This document shows, piece after piece, positions 36,501 through 48,500 of a stretch of 64,000 nucleotides of DNA. Position 1 is the first letter of the stretch. Every line of letters begins with the position of its first letter. Position numbers and translations under genes: made by a program. Where the stretch lies: assembly GCA_013398055.1 (NCBI GenBank), contig VZRS01002377.1, positions 124,001 to 188,000 of the forward strand, written 5' to 3'. This DNA is from Ifrita kowaldi (taxonomy: Eukaryota; Chordata; Aves; Passeriformes; Cinclosomatidae). Below the pieces are notes generated by a model that was not told where the DNA came from, did no database searches, and was given only the letters and a program-made list of their open reading frames with translations.

Positions 36501-39500
36501 TGTGGTTTGGGATCGCTTCCCTTCAGGCTTCTCTTGGCAGGTGTTTGTCCGCAGAGCCCAGCACTGCCTGCAGCCTGTGGAGAGGCAGATCCCTGCTGGA
36601 ATCGGGCTCTTCATCCTTCATTCAGCACTTTAACTCCTCTCCAGGGGTTGGAGCTGCCTGAAACAGGAAGAGTTTCCCTGCCAAACACAGAGGAGGTGAT
36701 GCTAAAATAGAAAATCCCCACCGAGGACACAAGACGAGGCTTTTCTGCAGCACAGCCACATCTGCCCATCCCAGGGCTGGGGGATGCAGATGTTCAGCAT
36801 CTGGCTCGATCCTGAAGGCAGGGGTGACTTTTGTACTCAAAACACTGAGTAAAACCTTAGCGGGAAGGAATAAAACTGGCAGAGCTGGGAGATCCTGGTT
36901 TGGCAAATGTCTTAGAAACCCTTGAGCCACTGCACAAAGCCACAGGCCACGGGGCAGGAACGAGGGCAGGAGCAGTTAATGGGTGCTGCTGGTGCACGGA
37001 GCAGGAGGCATCCCACGAGAGCCTGGGAAGCAGCAGGAGCAGAGGGTGAGGAGGGGTCTCGGGGTGGCTGGAGACCCCGACAGCTCCACAGCCCTGGGCA
37101 GCCTCTGAAAGCAAAGCCAAGTGAGTGATTCATGGAATTATGCAATGCCAGCCTCGCTGCTTATATAACGGCAGAGCCATCTCCCTCAGCCAGAGGCTCT
37201 GGGATTCCTTCCCTCCCCTCCCAGAGCCACGGCTGCCCCGGGGTGCTTTCCCCTCCGAAGGAAATGTCACCCCAGGTGTGATGGGTGCTGCTTCCTGCAG
37301 GGGTGGATGGACGCATGGATACATGGATGGAGAGCAGCCCTGGGAGGAGGATTTGGGGCTGCTGGTGGCTGAGAGTCTGGACATGAACCAGCCCAGAAAC
37401 CCCTAACCCTGGGCTGATCTCACAGCATGGGCAGCAGGGGAGGGGGGATTCTGCCCCTCTGCCCCTCAGGTGAGACCCCACCTGCAGAGCTGCCCCAGCC
37501 CTGGGGCCAGCNTCTGGACATGAACCAGCCCAGAAACCCCTAACCCTGGGCTGATCTCACAGCATGGGCAGCAGGGGAGGGGGGATTCTGCCCCTCTGCC
37601 CCTCCGGTGAGACCCCGCCTGCAGAGCTGCCCCAGCCCTGGGGCCAGCAGCACAAGGACGTGGAGCTGCTGGAGAGAGTCCAGAGGAGGCCCCAGAGCTG
37701 CTCCAGGGCTGGAGTCCCTCTGCTCTGGAGCCAGCCTGGGAGAGCTGGGGGTGCTCACCTGGAGAGGAGAAGGCTCCAGGGAGAGCTCAGAGCCCCTTTC
37801 CAGGGCCTGAAGGGGCTCCAGGAGAGCTGGAGAGGGACTGGGAACAAGGGATGGAGTGACAGGATACAGGGAATGTCTTCCCACTGCCAGAGGGCAGGGT
37901 TAGATGGGATATTGGGAAGGAATTGTTCCCTGTGAGGGTGGGGAAGCCCTGGCACAGGGTGCCCAGCGAGGCCATAGCTGCCCCATGCCCAGGGGGTCGT
38001 GTGAGAGCTCCCATCTCTGGTTTGGTGCTGCCAGGTGAGCTCCAGTGCCTTCCCCACATCCTGCAGTGCTGGAGCAGGTGAGGATCCATCCAGGAAGGGC
38101 TCCAGCCCTGGCAGGGAGTGCCAGGGAGGGCAGAGAGCTCTGGGAAACCTCAGCACACACACGGGGAGTGGGGTTTCATCCTTCCCGAGGCAGAGAGGTA
38201 CCTGGGCAGGGCTAGAGCCTCTCCCTCATTGCCTGTGCTTGCATGTCATGCGTTTCAACACCAGTTTTCCTTTTTCATCTGATTTTTAACCTCCAGTAAC
38301 GTTTTCCTCTTTCTCTAACATCTTGTAAGATTTCTGGGATGTGTCATCTGTGGCCCGTTTCTCATTACACAGAGTCACTGAGCTGGGCCGATCTCATTTT
38401 CGCTTTCTTTTTGCCACTTGGTGCAAGATGGAAACAGCTCTTGGGCACGTCTCTGCATCCCTTTTTATTCCCTCTGTCTTTTTCCAGGAGGGCATGATGT
38501 GTATGCACTGTCTTTTCCTTCTGTTGTATTATAAAGCATCTCTGCACCCAGATTTTCATGAGCCAGCTCCCCCTTTACCCCAGGCACGCTCATAAATACA
38601 CACCCTGACGCCGTCCCAGCTTCGCTGCCAGTGAGGGAAAATTGTTCAGCAGAAGGAAGGAAGACAGATTATGGAATATTTGCTGGCATTTCGAGTCCCC
38701 TGCTGGGGTTTAATTTGCTGTGTTACATTGGCTGTTATTTGCTCATGCTCTGCTGAGCCCAGCGGGTGCCTCTCCGTGCTCAGCCAACGGGAGCAGCTGC
38801 TAATAAAGGTGTCGGAGGGATTCACGTCCTCAGGAAGGGAACAGGGTGCTGGCACCTGGCCCAGACCCCTGCTCCCACAGCCAGGACCAGGGTGCAGGTC
38901 CCACACGGGGTTTGGGGCATTTCTGCTGCCGTGGCGTCAAAGAAAGGGTGGTGTGGGGACAAGTGGAGCATCTTAATCAGTGCTGCAAAGGTTTGTGAGA
39001 TTAGCTCAGATGCAGGCAGTAACGGGACACAGGGAATGGCTTCCCACTGCCAGAGGGCAGGGATAGATGGGATATGGGGAAGGAATTCCTCCTGTGAATG
39101 ATGGAAAACCTGGCTCGTGCCAGGTCAGTGCCACTCCCAGGGGATGCTGCCACGCCTGGGCTCCATCCAGCCGAAGGCAACAGGAACCAGGCTGACCTTA
39201 ACTTGCTGCTGTCTCCATGCTTTTTTTTTCTTTAAAATCAATTAAGCCTTATCTGCCTTTTTATTTGATGTGCTCCTTGTCCTTTGCGCTGGATCAAAGT
39301 ACTTTTCTGTTTCATTTTGTTCCTGAAGGAGAGCTGTGGATGGCTGGGATCTGAGGGCAATGGATTTATCCTCAGTTTGATCTGCTGGCAAACCCTGCCG
39401 TGTTTCAGATCTCTCCTGAGCGTTGCCTGGGGGTCAGCCACCCTCTGTCTTCCATACATGTAAAGGAGAGCTGGCAAGGATGGGCAGGAGGACCAGAGCA

Positions 39501-42500
39501 CTCCCACACACCCCTGGGTTTGATTGACAAAGACATTAACACAGTTAGCCAGGGCACCCAGCCTGCAGTGGCTTCCAGCTCCATGAGCATTCCCATCCCT
39601 GGATATCCAGTCTCGGGCTCCTGTGGGTTTCCTGCCTTTGGTTTTCCACCCTTTTTCTCCCCGCTGTGACCCCCTGAGCTTCTGAGGGGCTGCAGCAGCA
39701 CACCCAGGGGCTGTCAATAATTCATCAGGGCGCCGTGGGCTGCAGCCAGGCAGGTGCCTCTGCCCCAGCACTGCTGAACCCTCCGGGGGCCGGGGGAGCT
39801 CTTCCTGCTGCTTTCATTTACGATCAAATTCACTTTATTGATCCCATCCTGGATTTGTTGTAGCAATATCTCTTGGAATGGGGCTGAGGGCAGCAATTGC
39901 TTTTTGCAGAGGCTGCTATGGAGCTCGTAACTCGTGTCGGTCCCCTCTGGAATTCACCTCTCCTGTGCTCTGTGCTGAAGGGTTTATAAACACCACAGTT
40001 AAGGCAGTCTCCTCCTGCTCGGAGTTACATCAACCCCTGCGTTTGTTAATTTGTTCGAGGCTGCGGGTCCTCGCTCCTTTGCTTCTCATCATGGGGGAAA
40101 TAGAATTACACAAAATAATAATGGGAAGCCTTTCACCCCATTTGCTGCGGAGATGAAAACATCTATTAGAGCGTGCTGAACAACAAGTTAAAGCCTAATG
40201 GGTTTAACGTGCCTCCAAACAATGCAGCTTCCTGAGCAGGAAGCCTGGGTACTAAAACCCAACAAAGTCACCAGCGGTCCCTCGGGGAGGAGGGACTGAG
40301 CAGCCACAGAGAAGGGAAGGAGATGTGCGGGCAGGGAGCGGCGTGCTGGCTTCCCACGGGCTGGAATTGCTTTGCATGGCCACATTTAGGTGGTGGCTGG
40401 GAGTCGGAAAGCGAGTGGAGGGGTTCTTCCGGGGAGATGCAGAAACATCGTGGGTGAAAACGGGATGCAGGAAAGGAGGGCTTTAATCCATCAGAGCCCA
40501 GCACATGCAGGGATGGGGGAAGGCTCGCTGAGCCCCCTTGTGCAGGCAGGAGCTGCTGCCCCTGAGCCTGCAGGGAATCCCTCCTGAGGGAGGCGGAGGC
40601 TGGGTCCTGGTCGGGGCAGGGACAGGACTTCGCACTGCATCCGCTTGAGCTTCATGGGGTTCTGCAGCCCGCTGAGATCCCTCTCAGAGCCCATTGCTGC
40701 AGCCCGCTGAGATCCCCCAGTGCCCATTTCTGCAGCCCGCTGAGATCCCTCTCAGAGCCCATTTCTCCAGGCAGCTGAGGTGCCTCTGGATGGCAGCACA
40801 GCCATCAGCCTTGCCAGCGGCTCTCCCAGTCTCGTGTCTGCCGACTGAGGGTGCCCTGTGCCCCGTCACCGAGGTCATTGATAAGGACGTCACACTGACC
40901 CCAGTGATGTTTGCACAATATTGTCCTTGGCTCTGCTGAGCAGCGTTTCACCTCCCACACCTCCGGTGTTTTACATTTTGCAGGCTGCTTTGTGGCTTTG
41001 CAGAATTAAAGTACTCCGAGCAAAGGAAACTCAGGAATAATTAGTGATTGCCTGGGAGACTTGTGTGCTTGCTGTGGGGGTGTTGGCAGAGCTCGGCAGG
41101 ATTTTGCCTGCTGAGCACAGGGAATCCAGGCACAGCAACTGAGCATTGTGCTGAATGATTTGTTTTTGACAGGCTGACAGAATGACAAGTACAGCTCCAA
41201 GGAGCAGCTGCCCGGACATGGCCCGGAAAACACTCTGCAGGAGCCCCTTTCTCAGTATCAAGGTAAACACCTCTTGCTTTCTCCAACAGCCCCTCGGATT
41301 GCTGGCCTGGGAAAGAGGAGTTCAGCTTCCTGCAGGAGGCACTGAGAGGATTTCTGGGTACCAAGTGTATTTGGGAAATGCTCACTGTGTTTGCCGTGGC
41401 AAAAGCACCTTTGGTGTGGAGCTGTCTCCATGCCAAAGCCAGTGGTGGGGCGGGGATGTTTCCATGCAGGTTTAACTCCCAGCTCCTGCAGGATTTAACT
41501 CCAGAGACTCACAGCATAGGATGGGTTGGAGTGACCTTAAAGCCCATCCATTCCACCCCCTGCCATGGCAGGGACATTTTCCACTGTCCCAGGCTGCTCC
41601 AGGCCCCGTCCAACCTGGCCTTGGACACTGCCAGGGATCCAGGGGCAGCCACAGCTTCTCTGGGCACCCTGTGCCAGGGCCTGCCCACCCTCCCAGGGAA
41701 CAATTCCTTCCCAATATCCCATCTAGGCCTGGCTTTGTCAGTGTGAAGCCTTTCTTCAAAGTTTTACATCCTCCTGGATTTGGTGCAACCTCCAGCCCTC
41801 CAGGTGAGTGTTTGAGGAGCTCTGCAGAACCACAGGCTGCACCCGGAACGGCTCCCTCTGTCTTGCAACATCTGCTTCATTCCCTTCTGGTTCAATAATT
41901 CCTTTTTATCAGTAGTGGCAGCCTTAACATCAGTTTAATTCTACATTCAGTGTAGTTGGAAGCCAATTACCTGGCTCATTAGAGAATCTCACCAGGCCAG
42001 AGAGCAAAAGATGACAGTCGGTCTTAAAAGCTTAAGATCTCTCTGTCACTTTTGTGGGGAAGTTTTGGGGTTTTGAGGGTTTTTCTACAAGTGCTGGTGA
42101 AGATAATCACCCTCATCCTGTGTGGCAGAAGGAAAGTGAGTCACTGAGGCAAAGGCTACCAGAGCACAGAGGCTGGAGACACAGTGACACGTCCGGAGGC
42201 TTTTTCCCCAGCTTCTTCCCCGGTCCTCTCTTCAGCCCATTCAGCTGTTTTTATCTGGTGCTTTTTGTTTGTTATTTCTTGACTTGCCAGCAGGATTATC
42301 CATAAAGATATAACCCCATTGATTTTTCCTTGAGGGGATATTTTAAAGGTGTTCAAAGATTAAACCACTGAGGGGCAAAGTCGGCTCTGTGAGCAGATTC
42401 AAGCTGTATTTTGCTGTATCTGTGAAGGTAGATCCTAAAATCCCAGACTGGTTTGGGTTGGAGGGGACCTTAAAGACCCTGTTGTTGCAACCCCCTGCCC

Positions 42501-45500
42501 CAGGCAGATGTAGAGGAAGCTCTTGTCACCAAGACCACAATTATCCTCAGCACAGGATGTTTTCCCCTCATCTCTTGGGGGTTTTTTTCAAGAAGTTAGG
42601 CCACCCTGTCCGGTTTCTAAATGACTTCCTCAGAAAACAAAACCTCCAGCCCAGGGTTTGAATGGTTCTTGCAGAAGCACAGAGCCATTGCACAACGTGG
42701 TTGGATGTGTTTGAAGTGGCTGAAGGACCAAAAATCACAGCACTGCAGTTTTTGTGTGTATTTATATCTCCAGAGAGTGTGTCACAAAAACCACCTACCA
42801 CATGGCAAAGTGCAGCTAAGAGGCATAACTAACAACTGCCCTGTTTGGCTTCAAGTAGCATTATGATTTAAATGGGATATTGGGAAGGAATTGTTCCCTG
42901 TGAGGGTGGGCAGGCCCTGGCACAGGGTGCTGAGAGCAGCTGTGGCTGCCCCTGGATGCCTGGCCGTGTCCAAGACCAGGCTGGATGGGGCTTGGAGCAC
43001 CCTGGCGTACTGGAAGGTGTCCCTGCCCATGGCAGGGAGAGACTGGATGAACTTTAAGCTCCTTTCCAACTACAAGCCCAGCCAAACTGGTTTGGATTAA
43101 ACTGGAAGAAGCTGATTCCTCCCAGACCCATTTGCCGTAAGCACAGCCCAGTGCACAGGGTTTTGTCATGTGCTGAGGCACAAACTCCTCTCTTAAAATA
43201 TCCTCCAGGGTCCCCAGACACGTGGAAAGAGCGTGGTAGGGACTGCCTGGCGTGGGCCGGGCAGGACGCTGTGCGGGGCTCTCAGAGCCCTCGCGGGGAG
43301 GCTCTGCTGCCCAGCTGCACCATCAATGCTGCAAACACTGGGAGCCTTTGGAAGAAGGTTTGTTCCAGACCACCAGGAGAGGCAATGTTGCTGTTCAATT
43401 CCCAGGTCTGTGATTTACTGGCTATGTGGGATGGCGTGTGTTTCTCTGTTCTCCTGCACACGTGGGCTGGGAGCAGCGATACCTTGCCAGTGTTTGGATT
43501 CTCTGAGTTGCTTTAGTTCCATGGATGTAGAGGGAAGGATTACGAGCACAGCTCAGCCCTTCAGGGCAAAGGTGCTGGGCTGCTGAGCTTGGGCTCCCTT
43601 CCAGGAGCACCCAGCCCTGGGGCTGCTCCTGGCTGCCCATGGTCTGTCCTGCTGTGAGGGAAAAGGTCTTGGGAAAGGCTGGTGTCTGCCAGTCCGGGTT
43701 ACCTGCTGGGGCAGCACATCAGTCCCACTGGTCCAGCAGATCTAAAGGCCTGGAAAGGTCTGTTCTTTCATTCCCTGACAGAAAACTGATGGCTGAGAGC
43801 AAAGAGCTGCTGGAGGCAGAACTGGGGTCCTTGCCCAACCCACTGCAGGTCCTCTGCAGGGCCATCTTTCCTTTCTGTGCTTTACTCTGCCCAGACAGGG
43901 CAGAATAAAATAGCAGATCCCCAACCCCTTTTGAGCTGAAGAGGATGTGGGGTGGTGCTGGGCAGCTGCTGAGCTGCTGTAAACCCGTGCAGGTCCTGGA
44001 TTCGGATACCCAGGGGGCTGTGTGCTGTGGATGCCTGGAATAAACAGATCTGGTTCCAGCCTTTGCATCTGAGCTGATGTGTTCAGGAAGCAGAGGCTGG
44101 ACACAGCCAGCGACTTGTAGGAGTTTTAGCAAAGCTGACTCTGGGGACGCTTTCCTTTGGCTGGGTGACATTTTCCCAGCCCAGGCATGTTGCATCCAGC
44201 AGTGGTGACATGAGCCTGGAACAGGGACGGTCCTGGATGGTGGCCTGGTGTGCATCATGCCAGCCCATCCCCTTGGGAGGTGGTGACCACATCCCAGCCC
44301 CGCAGTTCTCAGGGAGCCCAGGGGTTTGGCCTTCCCCTTGTCCCTTTCTGTGCTGTGGATATTCCCCAGGCTTACAGAGCCGGCCAGTTTGGCAGTGACC
44401 TCCCTTCAGGCCTGGGTCAGAATGAGACAGAGCAGAAATCCAGGCCAGGCTGAGCAGCTTCTCTGTGGTGGGAGCTGCTGCAAAACACAGGGAGCAGGAA
44501 CGGTGCCCCGAGGGTCTGGGCATCATCCAAGGCTGAGGGCAGCAGCTCTGGAAGGAGCCAGGGGCATGCAGCCTGTCCTGCAGGGAGATGGGTGGGCCGT
44601 GGCCTGAGGGTGTGTGGCTGTTCAGGCTGGTTATTTGAACTCCTTTGGGGGCTGGAAGGATGCCTGGGAGAGCCACAAGGCAGCAGGGAAGGAGATGGCT
44701 CAGCTGGAGGAGGGAAGATGGAGATGAGGCCAGATTATTTTCTGGGAGATGTGGACTTTGACAAGGTTTTCTTCTGGAAGTCGAAGAGAACCATCACATT
44801 TTCCAAATGCGATGTTTTTATGTCTAGGGCTTTGTGGGAAGGAAAGGAAAGCAGTCTGAATTCTTCTCCCTGACCTTCTCCTGACTTTGCCTCATGGAGT
44901 TGTTTGTTGCTGTCTTTGGAAGGGCTCATTCCTGTCCCAGAAGAGCTCCCAGCACTGGGGATGGCTGCCTGCCCCTGGCTGAATGGGAGCAGGAACGTTG
45001 TGCAAGCTGCCTTCTGCTCTGCATCCTAGGGGCAAGGCCAACACAAACAGGCGTCATCCCAGCTGAAGGGCGGTATTTGTCCAAAGCCGCTTCTCAGCTG
45101 AAGGAATTACACCTCCCTGCAGATGCTGACCCTGTTGTTATTTATGGCAGAGGGCTTTTTCGTGACTCTGACCTAATTTCAGAAGATTTCACTGGTTGCA
45201 GAGCAGGGGTGATATTTCCAAGGCTTGTGGTCAGAGGTTTATTTTGGATAATGGTGCCTTTCTGAGGGGGATGCAGTTTGTCGTGCTGCAGCTCTCAGTG
45301 ACCCTGCATCTCTCAGTGACCCTCAGCTCTGGGTGACCCTGCAGTTCTCAGTGACCCTCAGCTCTCAGTGACCCTGCTGGGGGCTCTCTTTTTGTGTTGG
45401 CAGTTCTTTGTGTTCTGCCATGGGCTGCTGCAGCTCTCCCAGCTCCTGGTCTCCGGCTACCTGAAGAGCTCCATCTCCACCATCGAGAGACGCTACGGCC

Positions 45501-48500
45501 TCTCCAGCCAGACCTCAGGGCTGCTCGCTTCCTTCAACGAGGTGACTGCCACCAGCCCCCTGTCCCTGCTGAACGCTGTCCCGTGCTCCTCCCATTCCCT
45601 CGGGAGACATTCCCGCTCTCTGTCCCTGCAGGTTGGGAACACGCTGCTGATTGTCTTCGTCAGCTACTTTGGCAGCCGCGTGCACCGGCCGCGCCTCATC
45701 GGCTGCGGGGCCATCCTCGTGTCCCTGGCCGGCTTCCTCATGTCCCTGCCCCACTTCATTACGGGGCCCTACGAGTACGACCAGTCCGTGGCCAGTAAGT
45801 GCTCCAGAAACTTGGTTTAGGCCTTTTGGGACAGAAGGAGGAAATAATAGAATGACAGAATGGTTTGGGTTGAAAAGGACCTTAAAAACCACCTTGTTCC
45901 ACCTCTGCCATGGGCAGGGACACCTTCCACCATCCCAGGGTGCTCCAGTGTGGCCTTGGACACTTCCAGGGATCCAGGGGCAGCCACAGCTTCTCCAGGC
46001 ACCCTGTGCCAGGGCCTGCCCACCCTCACAGGGAACAATTCCTTCCCAATGTCCCATCCATCCCTGCCCTCTGGCAGTGGGAAGCCATGTGAAATGACCT
46101 TCCCTCCAGGCACTGTGAGCTGCAAGCTGTTGGCTTCTCCTCAAGAAATTTTATTTTTCTGAAAATGAAATCATTTCAGCCCTGAGAGGCAGCAGCTACT
46201 GGTGGAAAGCAGAGCCAGGGGACATGAGAATCATGGAGCCATGGGAAAGGGCAGGAAAACAATCAAAATACAGGCTGTGCCTCTGATCCCCCTTGTTTGC
46301 TGCACATCCAACCTCGCCTGCCTTCCCTGGTCTAGCTGGGCTACCTTTGAGGTTTTAGACCCCACCAGATAATCAGCCTCCCTTGAGAAACATGCAGATC
46401 TAAATCACTCATGGAGGGAACGGGACAGGGTGGGTTTGGGATTTTCTCCCTGAAACGAAGTGAAGGGATGAGAAAAGAAAGAAAGGAGAAAACCAATTTT
46501 TTGCCACCTTCCCAATTCCTGCCATGGAGCTCCATGGCAAATCTATTAGAAGCCTCCACTGAACAGCTTTTATTTGGCTCATCAGAGGAAGTGCAGCTGT
46601 TTCAGGCAATGGCAGACACCAGAGGCAGGCTGAAAAGGTGAATAACTGCTGGCTGCAAACCCCAGTCTGGAAACAATGAGTTGGTGTTTCAGCAGTGCTG
46701 GTGCAGGTGGCCCCGCGTCCGAGCACTTGGAGTACCACAGGATTTGGGGCACAACCATGGAAATCCTGCTCTGAGCACCACCAGAGGGGTTCTAAGGAAG
46801 ATGAGGGGGCTAGAATCAGCACTTTCACTTAGACAGTAAAAATGTGAAATGAGTTCTTATTTTCTGGGTAGCCGCTCACAAAATCTGCAGATTCGCTCAT
46901 TTACCTGTATTGGGAGGTCAATCAAACGTCCTGGGAGTGACCTTAGCTCCACTTCCTTGATGGAGGTGGCTTTTCATGGCACGTGAACCCATCTCTATCA
47001 ACATCAGTGCAGCCATCTTTGCACCTTCTTTGTATTTTCTTTCACCTGCCATCTAAGGATAAGATAAGGATGTGGAGCTGCTGGAGCAAATCCACAAAGC
47101 TGCTCCCAGGGCTGGAGCCCCTCTGCTCTGAAACCAGGCTGGGAGAGCTGGCTCTCACCTGGAGATGGCTCCAGGGAGAGCTCAGAGCCCCTTGCAGTGC
47201 CTAAAGGAAGAAGTTCTTTCTCCAGACCGAGCTCCTCAAATCTGTCCCCTTGCCACCGCAGGCACCTTCAGCAACACCACCGACCTGTGCCAGCCCGGGG
47301 CCCCAGGGGCCCGGGCCAACCTGAGCACTGCCAGCTGCACCCCTCATGCCTCCAGGGAGAACCACGAGGTTCTCTTGGTCATGTTCGTGGCCCAGGCACT
47401 GCTGGGCATCGGCGGCGTGCCCATCCAGCCCTTCGGCATCTCCTACATCGACGACTTCGCCAGTGAGAGGAACTCCCCCCTCTACCTGGGTAAGGCTGGG
47501 CTGCCTGGGAGGGGGAGAAGCCGGGCTGGAGGTGACAGCAAGGCCAGACAGGACTAATTTGCAGTAATGAGAGCAGGGTTCGTTAAAGCCCTTCTGCTCT
47601 GCTCACAGCCAGGAAGGTTACTGCAAAAAGAGCTTATCTGCTTCAGGCTTGGGCAAACAGCAGGAGAGCTGGGAAGCACCAGTTGGGGCAGATGCTGGGG
47701 GTTTTGGCCTGAGAGATAACCTGGAGGTGGAGTTAATAACCATATCCTCCTCTGAAAAGGCTTCAGGAAGGACAAGAGGGACAATCTGATCTCTGTGTTC
47801 ACAAGTGGCAGCTGTGGGTTTAAGGGGCAGCAACAAGGACTCTGTTTAGATGTTAGGAAAGTGATACAATCCAAAGAAAGCAGGTTCAGCCACCCCGGAG
47901 ATGGGAGAGTGTCCTTCAGAACAGCTTAGGCACAGGCCCAGAAGGGGTGTCCCAGGGTGGTGGGATGGACAAGGGGGTCCTTGCAGGTCCTTCTAGTCCT
48001 CTCCCAGCTGTTACCCATGACAGCCTTTTGAACTGAATGGAAAAGCAAAGGTAGATCAAAAACAGGTCATTACTGTTAAAAAATGGAAGCACAGCATCAA
48101 ATTTTGCTCTGGTAGATGATCCAAACCTCTCACCTGTAAGGTAGGAGTTGAATCTTATATGTGTGGGGATTTCTGTTACCAGTAATTCATGGAGGAGAGT
48201 TCACTGATAACTTTTATCTCCTTAACCTTGTAAAAAACCTTGGTGTTTCCTGGATTACTGATGCCAAGGGGCACATCTTGTTCCTGGGAGTATTGCAGGA
48301 GGACGCAGACAAGCGTCAGGAAAGGTCTAAGCCGTGCCAAAGGGAATCCCATGTGTGAAGGGAATATGGGGAGCGTGGGGCTGTGGCTCTTGGAGATTAG
48401 GAAGCTGCCGGGGAAAGGGGCTGTGCAGAGCCTGGTCCCTCCCTGAGGCCCCTCTGTCCCCGGGGTCCCTTCCCCCAGGCTGAGCCCTTCCCTGCTCTCG

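Larger units (their letters stand above)
33509..41172 (+). other. SLCO2B1 intron 1 (putative)
   Basis: A 7.7 kb stretch with CR1 at 34440, 37450 and 39022, a single-N gap with doubled flanks at 37512, and a 36/33-bp tandem repeat at 40662. No further exon was recognised. Confidence 0.55.
41263..45403 (+). other. SLCO2B1 intron 2
   Basis: 4.1 kb with CR1 fragments at 41505, 42432 and 42869. It ends in a 17/18-bp minisatellite (45292-45380) just before the exon 3 acceptor. No coding exon was recognised between. Confidence 0.75.
45795..47261 (+). other. SLCO2B1 intron 4
   Basis: 1.5 kb. An antisense CR1 starts about 50 bp after the donor (45846-46095) and a sense CR1 ends about 54 bp before the next acceptor (47072-47207). 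Nothing else was recognised. Confidence 0.75.
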
